The position numbers and the translations under genes were made by a program. This document shows, piece after piece, positions 1-8,913 of a DNA stretch of 64,000 bases. Position 1 is the stretch's first letter, and each line of letters starts with the position of its first letter. The notes below the pieces were generated by a model. The model made no database searches, had not been told where the DNA came from, and saw only the letters and a list, made by a program, of their open reading frames with translations. Origin of the DNA: G025836975 sp048751585 (GTDB lineage Bacteria > Pseudomonadota > Gammaproteobacteria > Burkholderiales > Burkholderiaceae_B); the NCBI RefSeq assembly GCF_048751585.1, contig NZ_JAZHOB010000010.1, forward strand, positions 124,001 to 188,000, given 5' to 3'.

Positions 1-675
1 TTCGGCGTACAGGTCCAGCGCGAAGATTGGCGACGCTTTGTCATTCCCGCCGGCTCGCGTTACACATCGCCCGGCAATATTGCCATCGAGGGCGACGCTT
101 CGACTGCATCGTATTTCATGGCGCTGGGCGCAATCGGCGGCGGCCCGGTCCATATACTGGGCGCCGGGTCGGACAGCATGCAGGGCGATATGGCTTTTGC
201 CGATGTGGTCCAGGAGATGGGGGCCACGGTTGTGCGCCATCCCGACTCCATCGAGGTCAGCGGCCCCCGAGTGGCCCAGGGTGAAAAGCTCAAGGCTTTC
301 GACCGGGACTTCAACCTGATTCCCGACGCCGCCATGACCGCCGCCGCCATGGCGATGTATGCGGATGGCCCTTGCACGCTGCGCAACATCGGCAGTTGGC
401 GGGTCAAGGAAACCGATCGCATCCATGCCATGCACACCGAATTGCAGAAGCTGGGCGCGCAGGTCGAGTCCGGCCCCGACTGGCTAAGGGTCACCCCCAT
501 CGCTTCATCGGGCTGGAAGTCGGCATCGATAGAAACCTATGACGATCATCGCATGGCCATGTGTTTTTCGCTGGCGGCCTTCGGCCCGGTGCCGGTAACC
601 ATATTGGACCCCGACTGCGTCAGCAAGACGTTCCCCGATTATTTTTCCGTATTTCGTGAACTGGTGCGAGCATGA
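1..675 (+). CDS. aroA: EPSP synthase, C-terminal part (5' end outside window)
   Basis: 3-phosphoshikimate 1-carboxyvinyltransferase joins PEP to shikimate-3-phosphate in the cytoplasm, the sixth step of the shikimate pathway. Reading frame 1 is open from the first base; the visible 224 residues cover the C-terminal domain, including the stretch with DGPCTLRNIGSWRVKETDR and the DDHRMAM motif that are typical of AroA. The start and the N-terminal third to half lie left of the window. The stop overlaps the cmk start (ATGA), so the two are translationally coupled. The aroA-cmk-rpsA-ihfB order is common in proteobacteria. Confidence 0.97.
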   Translation, partial: FGVQVQREDWRRFVIPAGSRYTSPGNIAIEGDASTASYFMALGAIGGGPVHILGAGSDSMQGDMAFADVVQEMGATVVRHPDSIEVSGPRVAQGEKLKAFDRDFNLIPDAAMTAAAMAMYADGPCTLRNIGSWRVKETDRIHAMHTELQKLGAQVESGPDWLRVTPIASSGWKSASIETYDDHRMAMCFSLAAFGPVPVTILDPDCVSKTFPDYFSVFRELVRA

Positions 676-1370
676 CTTCAGCGTCGTCAAGGATTCCCGT
701 GATCACCATCGATGGACCCACGGCCTCCGGCAAGGGAACCATCGCCCACCGGGTCGCCCAGGCCCTGGGCTGGGCGGTCCTTGATAGCGGCGCGCTGTAT
801 CGCCTGACGGCGCTGGCTGCCCAGCAGCAGGGGGTGGACGTCGGCAATGAAGCCGCGGTCGCCCAGGTCGCCCTGGACTTGGACGTCTCATTCCAGGGCG
901 AGCAGGTGCTGCTGGACGGCCAGGATGTGGGGGTCCTGATCCGCCAGGAAAACATCGGCAACCTGGCATCGAAGGTCGCCGCTTACGGGCCGGTCCGGCA
1001 GGCCTTGCTGGAGCGCCAGAGGGCGTTTCGCATGGCGCCAGGCCTAGTTGCCGACGGCCGCGACATGGGGACGGTGGTGTTCCCGGATGCCCCCCTGAAG
1101 ATATTTTTGGTGGCCGATGTCCGGGCGAGGGCGGAAAGGCGCTGTAAGCAGTTGAAGGAAAAGGGGATTTCTGCTAATCTATCGGGCCTGTTGGAAGATA
1201 TGCGTGCGCGCGATGAGCGCGACCGCAGCAGGGCGAACGCACCGCTAGTCGCGGCGCCGGGCGCAAAAACGGTCGATTCATCAAGTTTAAGCATCGATGA
1301 AACGGTCGGGATAGTACTCGACTACTGGTCGAGCCTGGGGTTCCAGGCGGCTGCAAGGCAGGCTGATTGA
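672..1370 (+). CDS. cmk: Cytidylate kinase
   Basis: Phosphorylates CMP and dCMP with ATP for nucleotide recycling. The 232-residue protein has the P-loop DGPTASGKGT at residues 14-23, the substrate-binding DSGALYRLTA segment just after, and the GRDMGTVVFPDA loop in the middle, all typical of Cmk; length matches the family (about 225). It overlaps the aroA stop by 4 bases, and about 100 bases separate it from rpsA. No strong terminator lies in that gap; only a 5-bp stem followed by a T-rich stretch is seen near 1374-1402. Confidence 0.97.
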   Translation: MTSASSRIPVITIDGPTASGKGTIAHRVAQALGWAVLDSGALYRLTALAAQQQGVDVGNEAAVAQVALDLDVSFQGEQVLLDGQDVGVLIRQENIGNLASKVAAYGPVRQALLERQRAFRMAPGLVADGRDMGTVVFPDAPLKIFLVADVRARAERRCKQLKEKGISANLSGLLEDMRARDERDRSRANAPLVAAPGAKTVDSSSLSIDETVGIVLDYWSSLGFQAAARQAD

Positions 1371-1471
1371 AGCACTGCCGCAAGTGCCTGGGATTATTTT
1401 TTACTCCACTGGGGCTGCTTACAGTCTTGGTGTGTTTTTAACAGCCATTTCCGGCTTTTGGATTTAACTTA

Positions 1472-3187
1472 ATGTCCACCATTTCCACATCTGTCGCCAC
1501 CGGCGGCGAAAGCTTTGCCGACCTGTTTGCCGAAAGTATCAAGAACCAGGACATGAAGTCCGGTGAGGTAATTTCCGCCGAAGTCGTGCGCATCGATCAC
1601 AATTTCGTCGTGGTCAATGCCGGTCTCAAGTCCGAGGCCTTGATTCCCCTTGAAGAATTCCTGAACGATCAGGGCGAGCTCGAAGTCGAAGCGGGTGATT
1701 TCGTATCGGTCGCCATCGATTCGCTCGAAAACGGCTATGGCGACACCATCCTGTCGCGCGACCGCGCCAAGCGCCTGTCGGCCTGGCTGCAGCTGGAACA
1801 AGCCCTGGAGTCGGGCGAAATGGTTACCGGCACGATCACCGGCAAGGTCAAGGGCGGTCTTACCGTCATGACCAATGGCATCCGCGCCTTCCTGCCCGGC
1901 TCGCTGGTCGACCTGCGTCCGGTCAAGGACACCACGCCCTACGAGGGCAAGACCATGGAATTCAAGGTCATCAAGCTTGATCGCAAGCGCAACAACGTTG
2001 TGCTGTCGCGTCGCTCGGTGCTTGAAGCCAGCATGGGCGAAGAACGCCAGAAGCTGCTTGAAACCCTCAGCGAAGGCGCCGTGGTCAAGGGCGTCGTCAA
2101 GAACATCACCGATTACGGCGCGTTCGTCGACCTGGGCGGTATCGACGGCCTGCTGCACATCACCGACATGGCATGGCGCCGTGTCCGTCATCCTTCGGAA
2201 GTCCTGCAAGTCGGCCAGGAAGTCGAAGCCAAGGTCCTCAAGTTCGACCAGGAAAAGAGCCGCGTCTCGCTGGGCGTCAAGCAGTTGGGCGAAGACCCAT
2301 GGGTCGGCCTTGCCCGCCGCTACCCGCAAGGTACACGCCTGTTCGGCAAGGTCACCAACCTGACCGACTACGGCGCGTTCGTTGAAGTCGAAGCCGGCAT
2401 CGAAGGCCTGGTGCATGTGTCCGAAATGGATTGGACCAACAAGAACGTCGATCCTCGCAAGGTAGTCACCCTGGGCGAAGAAGTCGAAGTCATGGTTCTG
2501 GAAATCGACGAAGACCGCCGCCGCATTTCGCTGGGCATGAAACAGTGCCGCGCGAATCCGTGGGAAGAGTTCTCCATCAACTTCAAGCGTGGCGACAAGG
2601 TCCGCGGTGCGATCAAGTCCATCACTGACTTCGGCGTGTTCGTCGGTCTGCCTGGCGGCATCGACGGCCTGGTTCACCTGTCCGACCTTTCCTGGACCGA
2701 AACCGGCGAAGAAGCCGTGCGCAACTTCAAGAAGGGCGACGAAATCGACGCCGTGGTCTTGGGCATCGACACCGACAAGGAACGCATCTCGCTGGGCATC
2801 AAGCAGCTGGAAGGCGATCCTTTCAACAACTTCGTGGCCACCTACGACAAGGGTGCCGTCGTTCCCGGCGTCATCAAGTCGGTCGAAGCCAAGGGTGCGG
2901 TCGTGACCCTGTCGGTCGATGTCGAAGGCTACCTGCGCGCATCCGAAATCTCGGCCGGCCGTGTCGAAGACGCCACGACTGCCCTGAATGTCGGCGACAA
3001 CGTCGAAACCATGATCGTCAATATCGACCGCAAGACGCGTTCGATCCAATTGTCGATCAAGGCGCGCGACAATGCCGAAACCGCCGACACCATCCAGCGC
3101 ATGTCCGACGCCAGTGCGTCGTCCGGCACCACTAACCTGGGCGCCTTGCTCAAGGCCAAGCTCGACCAGCAGCGCGACGACGGTTAA
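1472..3187 (+). CDS. rpsA: 30S ribosomal protein S1
   Basis: S1 binds mRNA at the ribosome platform and lets the 30S subunit start on structured or weakly Shine-Dalgarno leaders. The 571 residues hold six S1 (OB-fold) domains, roughly at 26-92, 110-176, 197-265, 282-352, 369-439 and 456-525; repeated phrases such as ITDYGAFVDLGGIDGLLH mark the domains. Length is slightly above the E. coli protein (557). The start lacks a clear Shine-Dalgarno sequence and sits behind an AT-rich leader, which fits the known autoregulation of rpsA by S1; that link is inference here. ihfB follows after 5 bases. Confidence 0.98.
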   Translation: MSTISTSVATGGESFADLFAESIKNQDMKSGEVISAEVVRIDHNFVVVNAGLKSEALIPLEEFLNDQGELEVEAGDFVSVAIDSLENGYGDTILSRDRAKRLSAWLQLEQALESGEMVTGTITGKVKGGLTVMTNGIRAFLPGSLVDLRPVKDTTPYEGKTMEFKVIKLDRKRNNVVLSRRSVLEASMGEERQKLLETLSEGAVVKGVVKNITDYGAFVDLGGIDGLLHITDMAWRRVRHPSEVLQVGQEVEAKVLKFDQEKSRVSLGVKQLGEDPWVGLARRYPQGTRLFGKVTNLTDYGAFVEVEAGIEGLVHVSEMDWTNKNVDPRKVVTLGEEVEVMVLEIDEDRRRISLGMKQCRANPWEEFSINFKRGDKVRGAIKSITDFGVFVGLPGGIDGLVHLSDLSWTETGEEAVRNFKKGDEIDAVVLGIDTDKERISLGIKQLEGDPFNNFVATYDKGAVVPGVIKSVEAKGAVVTLSVDVEGYLRASEISAGRVEDATTALNVGDNVETMIVNIDRKTRSIQLSIKARDNAETADTIQRMSDASASSGTTNLGALLKAKLDQQRDDG

Positions 3188-3192
3188 TTGGC

Positions 3193-3558
3193 GTGACGAA
3201 GTCGGAACTGATAGCGATTCTTGCTAGCCGCTACCCGCAGCTGGCAGCGCGCGATACGGATTACGCCGTTAAAACGGTACTCGATGCCATGACCCAGGCC
3301 CTGGCCGGTGGTCAGCGCATCGAGATCCGCGGATTCGGAAGTTTTTCCTTGTCCGAGCGTTCGCCGCGCATAGGGCGTAATCCCAAATCGGGCGAGAAAG
3401 TCATGGTGCCCGGCAAGCAGGTGCCGCATTTCAAGCCCGGTAAGGAATTGCGCGAGCGGGTCGATTCGGCCTGCGACGCACAGACCCAGGCCGACGATGA
3501 CGGCGGTGAACCCATCTTCACATTGGGGCAGCTCGATACGCGCATCATGCATGGTTAA
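3193..3558 (+). CDS. ihfB: Integration host factor subunit beta
   Basis: IHF-beta pairs with IHF-alpha to bend DNA at specific sites in transcription, recombination and replication. The start is GTG, 5 bases after rpsA, so it is probably co-transcribed. The first 95 residues are a full HU/IHF fold, with MTKSELI at the start, the arm region containing IGRNPKSGEKV and the terminal FKPGKELRERV. The last 25 residues form an acidic extension beyond E. coli IhfB (94 residues), similar to the longer forms of Bordetella relatives. A strong terminator follows. Confidence 0.96.
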   Translation: MTKSELIAILASRYPQLAARDTDYAVKTVLDAMTQALAGGQRIEIRGFGSFSLSERSPRIGRNPKSGEKVMVPGKQVPHFKPGKELRERVDSACDAQTQADDDGGEPIFTLGQLDTRIMHG

Positions 3559-3602
3559 GCCTGATTCGCCTCGTTATTGCCATCGGCGCAATCGCTGAAA
3601 CA

Positions 3603-3630
3603 GGGCCCTCCAACGCGAGGGCCCTTTTCT
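3603..3630 (+). terminator. Rho-independent terminator after rpsA-ihfB
   Basis: An 8-bp perfect stem, GGGCCCTC (3603-3610) with GAGGGCCC (3617-3624), around a 6-base loop, followed by TTTTCT. It lies 45 bases after the ihfB stop and closes the cmk-rpsA-ihfB unit. Confidence 0.9.
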
Positions 3631-3704
3631 ATTTGGCGCATAAGGGGGATTCAGGCCCGATTCCCCTTACAATTATCGGATTCCCGATTTATTGGAGTAT
3701 TCCC

Positions 3705-4028
3705 ATGCGTTACCTGGTTTGGATATTAAGGCTGGTGGTGTTCGTTGTTGTCCTGATGTTCGCCCTTAAGAACACCGGCCCGGTGGACGTAAGCTTTTTT
3801 GCCGATCACGTAGTAACAGGCGTGCCCCTGATCGTGGTCATGCTGGCCGTGTTTGTTTTGGGCGTCATCTTCGGCTTGCTGATTGCCGCGCCGTCCATCA
3901 TGCGCAGGCGCCGCGAAGCGGCCAGGCTAAGGCGCGAGCTGGTTCGGCTGGAAGAAAAGAGCCGGCAGCCCGCCGTGCCCGCCGCAGCGGTCGCTCCGGA
4001 AACCATCGCGCCTTTGGCTCCCCTGTAA
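3705..4028 (+). CDS. lapA: LapA domain inner-membrane protein
   Basis: LapA (DUF1049) is a small inner-membrane partner of LapB in control of lipopolysaccharide synthesis. I start at ATG 3705 (MRYLVWILRL), which has a TTGGAG ribosome site 7 bases upstream; a longer in-frame start at 3633 would run through the terminator tail and is unlikely. The 107 residues have two membrane helices, about 3-20 and 40-62, the second followed by a basic RRRREAARLRRELVRLE coiled segment and an Ala/Pro tail. An inverted repeat TAAGGGG...CCCCTTA (3641-3669) lies in front and may be part of its promoter region. lapB follows after about 20 bases. Confidence 0.9.
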   Translation: MRYLVWILRLVVFVVVLMFALKNTGPVDVSFFADHVVTGVPLIVVMLAVFVLGVIFGLLIAAPSIMRRRREAARLRRELVRLEEKSRQPAVPAAAVAPETIAPLAPL

Positions 4029-4049
4029 TTCGCAACAAGGTTGAACTCA

Positions 4050-5324
4050 GTGGATTTTGAACCCTGGTGGTTGATATTCCTGCCTTTACTATTCGCACTC
4101 GGATGGATCGCCGCGCGAGTGGATTTCAGGCAGATGCTTTCCGAAACCCGGTCTTTGCCGAACTCCTATTTCAAGGGGCTGAATTTCCTGCTCAATGAAG
4201 AGCCCGACAGGGCCATCGATGCGTTCATCGAGGTTGCCAAACTGGACCCCGAAACGTCCGAGCTGCATTTTGCGCTGGGCAGTCTGTTCCGCCGCCGGGG
4301 CGAAATGGAACGTGCCATCAGGGTGCATCAAAGCCTGCTTTCACGCGCCGATCTTCCGCAGGCCGATCGCGAAAGCGCCCAACATGAACTGGCCCAGGAT
4401 TTCCTGAAGGCCGGCATGCTGGATCGCGCCGAGCAGGCCTTTGAGCAAGTCCTCGATACACGTTTCGCTGTGCCCGCGGTACGCGCCCTGATACGCATAT
4501 ACGAATCCGAACACGACTGGCCGCGCGCCATTGAGGCGGTCAAGCGCTTGCGCGCCCTGATCGACGAGCCGGTGCCCCAGTTGGTGCATTACCAATGCGA
4601 GCGCGCCGTATCGGCCATGGCGGGCAAATCGCCCGACCTGACGGCGGCCAGCCAGGCACTGGATGCGGCCGACCATGCCGCGACGGCATTGCGGGGCCAG
4701 GCCCACGGCCAGGCGTCCGAAGCGCGCATCGCCATGCTGCGGGCGCAATTGTCACGCCTGGACAACAAGCCGGAGCGCGAGCGCGCCTATCTGGCATCGG
4801 TGCTGACCATTGCTCCCGAATATGCCAGCCTTATCGCCGGCGACCTGCTGGAATGCTACCGCCGGGTGGGGCAGCAGGCCGAAGGGTTGGAGGTGCTTCG
4901 GGCGCATTATCTGCGTTATCCTTCGCTGGACATGTTCAATGTGGTTTTCCGCGAACTTCGCGCCCAGCAGGGATACAAGCCCGCCTGGGCGTTCGCCCGC
5001 GAGGCGCTGCGGGCGCATCCTTCGCTGTTGGGCCTGGACAGGCTGCTGGAGGCCGAGCTGGCCACCCACGAAGACCAAAGCCCTCCAAGCGGCGCGGTGG
5101 TCGACGGCAAGGGCCAGGCAGTGCAGGTCTCCACGGTAGCCGCCGATATCGCCTCGGGCGCCGACCTGAGCCTGTTGCGCTCCCTGATCCACAAGCATAC
5201 CCAGAGGCTGGACCGCTATGCATGCCGCGTGTGCGGCTTCGAGGCACGCCACTTCTACTGGCAGTGCCCCGGCTGCAATTCCTGGGAAACCTATGAACCC
5301 CGCCGTCTGGAGGAGATGAAATGA
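4050..5324 (+). CDS. lapB: Lipopolysaccharide assembly protein LapB
   Basis: LapB (YciM) is an inner-membrane TPR protein that brings LpxC to the FtsH protease and so sets LPS levels. An N-terminal membrane helix (about residues 5-20) precedes a long run of TPR-like helical pairs, for example the segment FIEVAKLDPETSELHFALG. The C-terminus has the rubredoxin-type zinc site CRVCGF...CPGC typical of LapB. A TTG at 4041 is in frame, but AAGG at 4037-4040 is correctly spaced for the GTG at 4050, which also fits the family N-terminus, so I prefer GTG (424 residues). The stop overlaps the hldA-like start. Confidence 0.93.
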   Translation: MDFEPWWLIFLPLLFALGWIAARVDFRQMLSETRSLPNSYFKGLNFLLNEEPDRAIDAFIEVAKLDPETSELHFALGSLFRRRGEMERAIRVHQSLLSRADLPQADRESAQHELAQDFLKAGMLDRAEQAFEQVLDTRFAVPAVRALIRIYESEHDWPRAIEAVKRLRALIDEPVPQLVHYQCERAVSAMAGKSPDLTAASQALDAADHAATALRGQAHGQASEARIAMLRAQLSRLDNKPERERAYLASVLTIAPEYASLIAGDLLECYRRVGQQAEGLEVLRAHYLRYPSLDMFNVVFRELRAQQGYKPAWAFAREALRAHPSLLGLDRLLEAELATHEDQSPPSGAVVDGKGQAVQVSTVAADIASGADLSLLRSLIHKHTQRLDRYACRVCGFEARHFYWQCPGCNSWETYEPRRLEEMK

Positions 5325-6250
5325 TGCCGTTTCCGGCAGAGGCGGTAAGCCGCGTAAAAGTGTTGGTGGCGGGCGACATCATGCTCGATCGCTACTGGTT
5401 CGGGGAAGTCGATCGCATTTCCCCCGAGGCGCCGGTTCCCGTGGTGCGCGTTGCGCGCCGCGAAGACCGGCTGGGCGGCGCAGCCAACGTCGCGCGCAAT
5501 ATAGTGGCTTTGGGCGCGCAAGCGAGCCTGTTGGGCATAGTCGGCAGCGATGAGGCCGGCGGCAGGGTGGCGGCGCTGGCGCGCGAGGCGGGCATCAATT
5601 CCTGCCTGGTCACCGACGACACCTCGCCCACCACCCTGAAAATGCGTGTGCTGGGTCGCCAGCAGCAGTTGCTGCGCGTGGATTTTGAAGAAGGACCGGG
5701 CACCCAATGCCTGGACAGGCTGGATGCCTTGGCCAGGCAATTGATTGCGCAGCACGATATGCTGGTGCTCTCCGATTACGCAAAAGGCGCCCTGGACAGG
5801 GTCGAGGTCCTGATCGCCGCGGCGCGCGAGGCCGGTGTCCCGGTGCTGGTCGACCCGAAGGGGCATCTGTATCAGCGCTATCGCGGCGCCACCGTCATTA
5901 CGCCCAACCGTTCTGAAATGCAGGATGCCGTGGGGCGCTGGAAGGACGAAGACGACCTGGAGCGGCGCGCACAGAAATTGCGGACCGATCTGGATCTGGA
6001 GGCATTGCTGGTCACACGGTCGGAGCAAGGCATGACCTTGTTCTCCGAAGAGGGCCGTGAGCACACGGATGCGCACGCCCATGAAGTATTCGATGTGTCG
6101 GGCGCGGGCGATACCGTGCTGGCCGCGCTGGCCGTTACACGCGCGGCGGGATTGTCCTGGTTCGATGCGGTGTTGTGGGCCAATCGTGCTGGCGGCGTCG
6201 TTGTGGGAAAGCTTGGAACATCGGTCGTAAACGCGGGAGAATTATCATGA
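5321..6250 (+). CDS. rfaE1: D-glycero-beta-D-manno-heptose-7-phosphate kinase
   Basis: Phosphorylates heptose-7-phosphate at O-1 to make the bisphosphate on the way to ADP-heptose for the LPS inner core. The 309 residues form one PfkB/ribokinase domain: N-terminal GDIMLDRYWFGEVDRISPEAP and C-terminal DVSGAGDTVLAALA with the catalytic Asp and anion hole. The nucleotidyltransferase half found in bifunctional E. coli HldE is absent, so this is the kinase-only (HldA/RfaE1) form and an RfaE2 should exist elsewhere. It overlaps lapB by 4 bases and hldD by 4 bases, so all three are probably coupled as an LPS operon. Confidence 0.94.
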   Translation: MMPFPAEAVSRVKVLVAGDIMLDRYWFGEVDRISPEAPVPVVRVARREDRLGGAANVARNIVALGAQASLLGIVGSDEAGGRVAALAREAGINSCLVTDDTSPTTLKMRVLGRQQQLLRVDFEEGPGTQCLDRLDALARQLIAQHDMLVLSDYAKGALDRVEVLIAAAREAGVPVLVDPKGHLYQRYRGATVITPNRSEMQDAVGRWKDEDDLERRAQKLRTDLDLEALLVTRSEQGMTLFSEEGREHTDAHAHEVFDVSGAGDTVLAALAVTRAAGLSWFDAVLWANRAGGVVVGKLGTSVVNAGELS

Positions 6251-7242
6251 TAGTTGTAACCGGAGGCGCCGGTTTCATCGGCAGCAATATCGTGCGCGGG
6301 CTGAACCTGCGCGGCCATACCGATATTCTCGTGGTCGACGACTTGACCGAAGGGGATAAGTTCCTGAATCTGGTCGACGGGAAAATTGCCGACTACCTGC
6401 ACAAGGATGATTTCAGGCAGCGCATTGCCAAGGGGCAAATCCAGAATATCGAAGCCATATTCCATCAGGGCGCATGTTCCGATACCACCGAGCGTAACGG
6501 GCACTATATGCTGGACAACAATTACCGCGTCACGCTGGAGCTGTTCCAGCATTGCCAGGCAAGCAAGATTCCCCTGATCTATGCCTCCTCGGCGGCCGTC
6601 TACGGCGCGGGGCCGGTGTATGTCGAAGATCCCTTGTATGAATCGCCGTTGAACGTGTACGGCTATTCCAAATACTTGTTCGATCAGGTATTGCGCCGCC
6701 ATTTGGACGCGCTTTCCGCGCCCGTCGTGGGCTTGCGCTACTTCAATGTCTATGGGCCCAACGAGCAGCACAAGGGGCGCATGGCATCGGTCGCCTTCCA
6801 CAACATGAACCAGTTCCAGGCCGAGGGCCATGTAAGACTGTTCGGCGGATGGGACGGCTATGTCGATGGCGGGCAATTGCGCGACTTCGTCTATGTCGAC
6901 GACGTCGTGGACGTCAACCTGTTCTTCCTCGATCATCCGCAAATATCGGGCATATTCAATTGCGGAACGGGGCGGGCGCAGCCTTTCAACGATGTGGCGC
7001 GCACCGTCGTCAATACCTTGCGCGCCAGCCACGATCAGCCCGAACTGTCCTTGCAGGATCTGGTGGGCAAGAAAGCGATCCAGTACATCGCTTTCCCGGA
7101 CGACCTCAAGGGGCGCTACCAAAGCCATACGCAGGCGGACTTGACCCAATTGCGCGCCGCCGGCTACGACAAACCGTTCCGCGATGTCCAGACGGGAGTG
7201 GCGCAATACGCAAGGACGTTGCTGGAGCAGGGCCGGATCTAG
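6247..7242 (+). CDS. hldD: ADP-L-glycero-D-manno-heptose 6-epimerase
   Basis: Converts ADP-D-glycero- to ADP-L-glycero-manno-heptose, the donor for LPS core heptose. Start is the ATG at 6247 (MIVVTGGAGFIGSNIV), overlapping the kinase stop as ATGA. The 331 residues are an extended SDR protein: Rossmann GGAGFIGS at 6-13, YASSAAVYG in the middle and catalytic YGYSKYLFD, with the family phrase LRYFNVYGP. It acts directly downstream of the rfaE1 product. No terminator is evident in the 170 bases before comEA. Confidence 0.96.
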   Translation: MIVVTGGAGFIGSNIVRGLNLRGHTDILVVDDLTEGDKFLNLVDGKIADYLHKDDFRQRIAKGQIQNIEAIFHQGACSDTTERNGHYMLDNNYRVTLELFQHCQASKIPLIYASSAAVYGAGPVYVEDPLYESPLNVYGYSKYLFDQVLRRHLDALSAPVVGLRYFNVYGPNEQHKGRMASVAFHNMNQFQAEGHVRLFGGWDGYVDGGQLRDFVYVDDVVDVNLFFLDHPQISGIFNCGTGRAQPFNDVARTVVNTLRASHDQPELSLQDLVGKKAIQYIAFPDDLKGRYQSHTQADLTQLRAAGYDKPFRDVQTGVAQYARTLLEQGRI

Positions 7243-7412
7243 CGTGCAGGGGCGGGGCAATGGCGTGGCAGGGTAGGTTTACGCATGGATCATTGACTGT
7301 GCAGCCGCTATCCGTCCAAGAGTGATATTGGGATCATTGCAGTCAGGAAGCGGGCCGGTTCCGTCCAGGCGGACTTGCAAGCTTCCTTTCACTTCACTAT
7401 CGGAGGCTGCTC

Positions 7413-7916
7413 ATGAATCCTTTCACTGAATCCACCGTGGCCCGTCCGTGGGCCGAAAAGGCCTGCGCAAAGTTCGGGCCGGTACTGGTCGCGCGGACTG
7501 CAAGACGCCGCCCTTCGCTGGCCGGCCTGGCGCTTGGCGTCCTCGCCGGCACCGTCTCCATGCATGGATTGGCATTCGCGATCGACGTCAATGCCGCCAC
7601 GCAGGAACAATTGCGCGAATTGCGCGGCATCGGGCCCAAGACAGCACAAGTCATCATTGAAGAACGCGCACGAGGAGGCCGCTACGAATCGCTGGACGAC
7701 CTTTCCGATCGGGTCAAGGGCATAGGGCCGAAAAAAGCGGCCGCGCTGCAAGCGTCGGGGCTTACCGTAGGTTCGGGTTCGGCTTCCGGCCCGGGTTCGA
7801 CCATGTCCTCATCGCCTTCCGGCCGAACCATGGCCGCTACGCCAGGCAAGGCCGGCGATCGGGCGGCAAGCCCGGCTTCGACCGCTCCACCCAGCCAGCG
7901 GGCGCGTACCAAATAG
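7413..7916 (+). CDS. comEA: ComEA-like helix-hairpin-helix DNA-binding protein
   Basis: ComEA family proteins bind incoming double-stranded DNA in the periplasm during natural transformation. The 167 residues have a basic N-terminus and one hydrophobic segment (about 31-57, ending near HGLAFA), which looks like a signal peptide or anchor. After it comes a tandem helix-hairpin-helix domain, VNAATQEQLRELRGIGPKTA and VKGIGPKKAAALQ, then a Ser/Pro/Ala-rich tail of about 50 residues with no obvious fold. Ribosome site GGAGG is at 7401-7405. Role in uptake is inferred from the family; no other competence gene is in the window. Confidence 0.85.
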   Translation: MNPFTESTVARPWAEKACAKFGPVLVARTARRRPSLAGLALGVLAGTVSMHGLAFAIDVNAATQEQLRELRGIGPKTAQVIIEERARGGRYESLDDLSDRVKGIGPKKAAALQASGLTVGSGSASGPGSTMSSSPSGRTMAATPGKAGDRAASPASTAPPSQRARTK

Positions 7917-7969
7917 CCGTTGCGACGTTGTCATGCCGCGGTCAGGCGCTTGGGTGTATTATTTCCAGC

Positions 7970-8875
7970 ATGAAAAAATACCTCACTATCGAAGATACCA
8001 TCGGCGCAACGCCTCTTGTACGGCTGCAGCGCATTCCGGGCGAGTTCGGCGAGCGGCGCGGCAACGTGATCCTGGCCAAGCTTGAAGGCAACAACCCTGC
8101 GGGCTCGGTCAAGGATCGCGCGGCCAGCTCGATGATCCGCCGCGCCGAACAGCGCGGCGACATCAAGCCGGGCGATACCCTCATCGAGGCCACCAGCGGC
8201 AATACCGGCATTGCCTTGGCCATGACGGCCGCGGTGCGCGGCTACAAGATGATACTTATCATGCCCGATAACTTGTCGGTGGAGCGGCGCGCGTCCATGA
8301 CGGCCTATGGCGCCGAACTCATTCTTACACCGGCCAAGGACGGCGGCATGGAGTACGCGCGCGACCTGGCGACACGCATGCAGGCCGAGGGCAAAGGCAA
8401 GGTGCTGGATCAATTCGCCAATGCCGACAATCCCCTGGCGCACGTCGAAACCACCGGCCCCGAACTTTGGCAGCAGACCGACGGCCAGATCACGCATTTC
8501 GTCAGCGCCATGGGGACCACCGGCACCATCATGGGCGTAGGCAGCTACCTGCGGTCCAAAAACAAGGACATACAGATTGTCGGGGCCCAGCCGGCGGAAG
8601 GCTCGCAGATTCCAGGCATACGAAAATGGCCCGAAGCCTATCAGCCCGCCATTTATCATCCGGAACAGGTGGATCAGTTTGAACTGATTTCTCAGACCGA
8701 AGCCGAAGACATGGCGCGCCGTTTGGCCGCCGACGAAGGCATCTTCGGCGGCATATCGTCGGCCGGAGCCCTGGTCGCCGCCATGCGGGTGGCCGCCCGC
8801 GTCGAAAACGCCACCATCGTATTCATCGTATGCGATCGCGGCGACCGTTACTTGTCGACGGGCGTTTTCAACTAA
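7970..8875 (+). CDS. cysM: Cysteine synthase B
   Basis: PLP enzyme making cysteine from O-acetylserine and sulfide or thiosulfate. The start is the ATG at 7970 (MKKYLTIEDTIGATPLVRLQ). The 301-residue protein has the PLP-lysine motif NPAGSVKDRAA (Lys48), the phosphate-binding ATSGNTGIALAM and the C-terminal ISSAGA loop. Length and the short N-terminus fit CysM rather than CysK (about 320). It converges with mltB, with only 38 bases between the stops and no clear hairpin. Confidence 0.94.
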   Translation: MKKYLTIEDTIGATPLVRLQRIPGEFGERRGNVILAKLEGNNPAGSVKDRAASSMIRRAEQRGDIKPGDTLIEATSGNTGIALAMTAAVRGYKMILIMPDNLSVERRASMTAYGAELILTPAKDGGMEYARDLATRMQAEGKGKVLDQFANADNPLAHVETTGPELWQQTDGQITHFVSAMGTTGTIMGVGSYLRSKNKDIQIVGAQPAEGSQIPGIRKWPEAYQPAIYHPEQVDQFELISQTEAEDMARRLAADEGIFGGISSAGALVAAMRVAARVENATIVFIVCDRGDRYLSTGVFN

Positions 8876-8913
8876 AAGGGGGCCGCGGGGCTTTCCCTTG
8901 GGTGGACGGGACC

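Noticed and set aside
1374..1402. Terminator after cmk
   Set aside because: Only a 5-bp stem and an interrupted T run; rpsA expression is probably partly read through from aroA-cmk.
1469..3049. Minus-strand open frame of 526 codons opposite rpsA
   Set aside because: Antisense shadow; its repeats simply mirror the repeated S1 domains.
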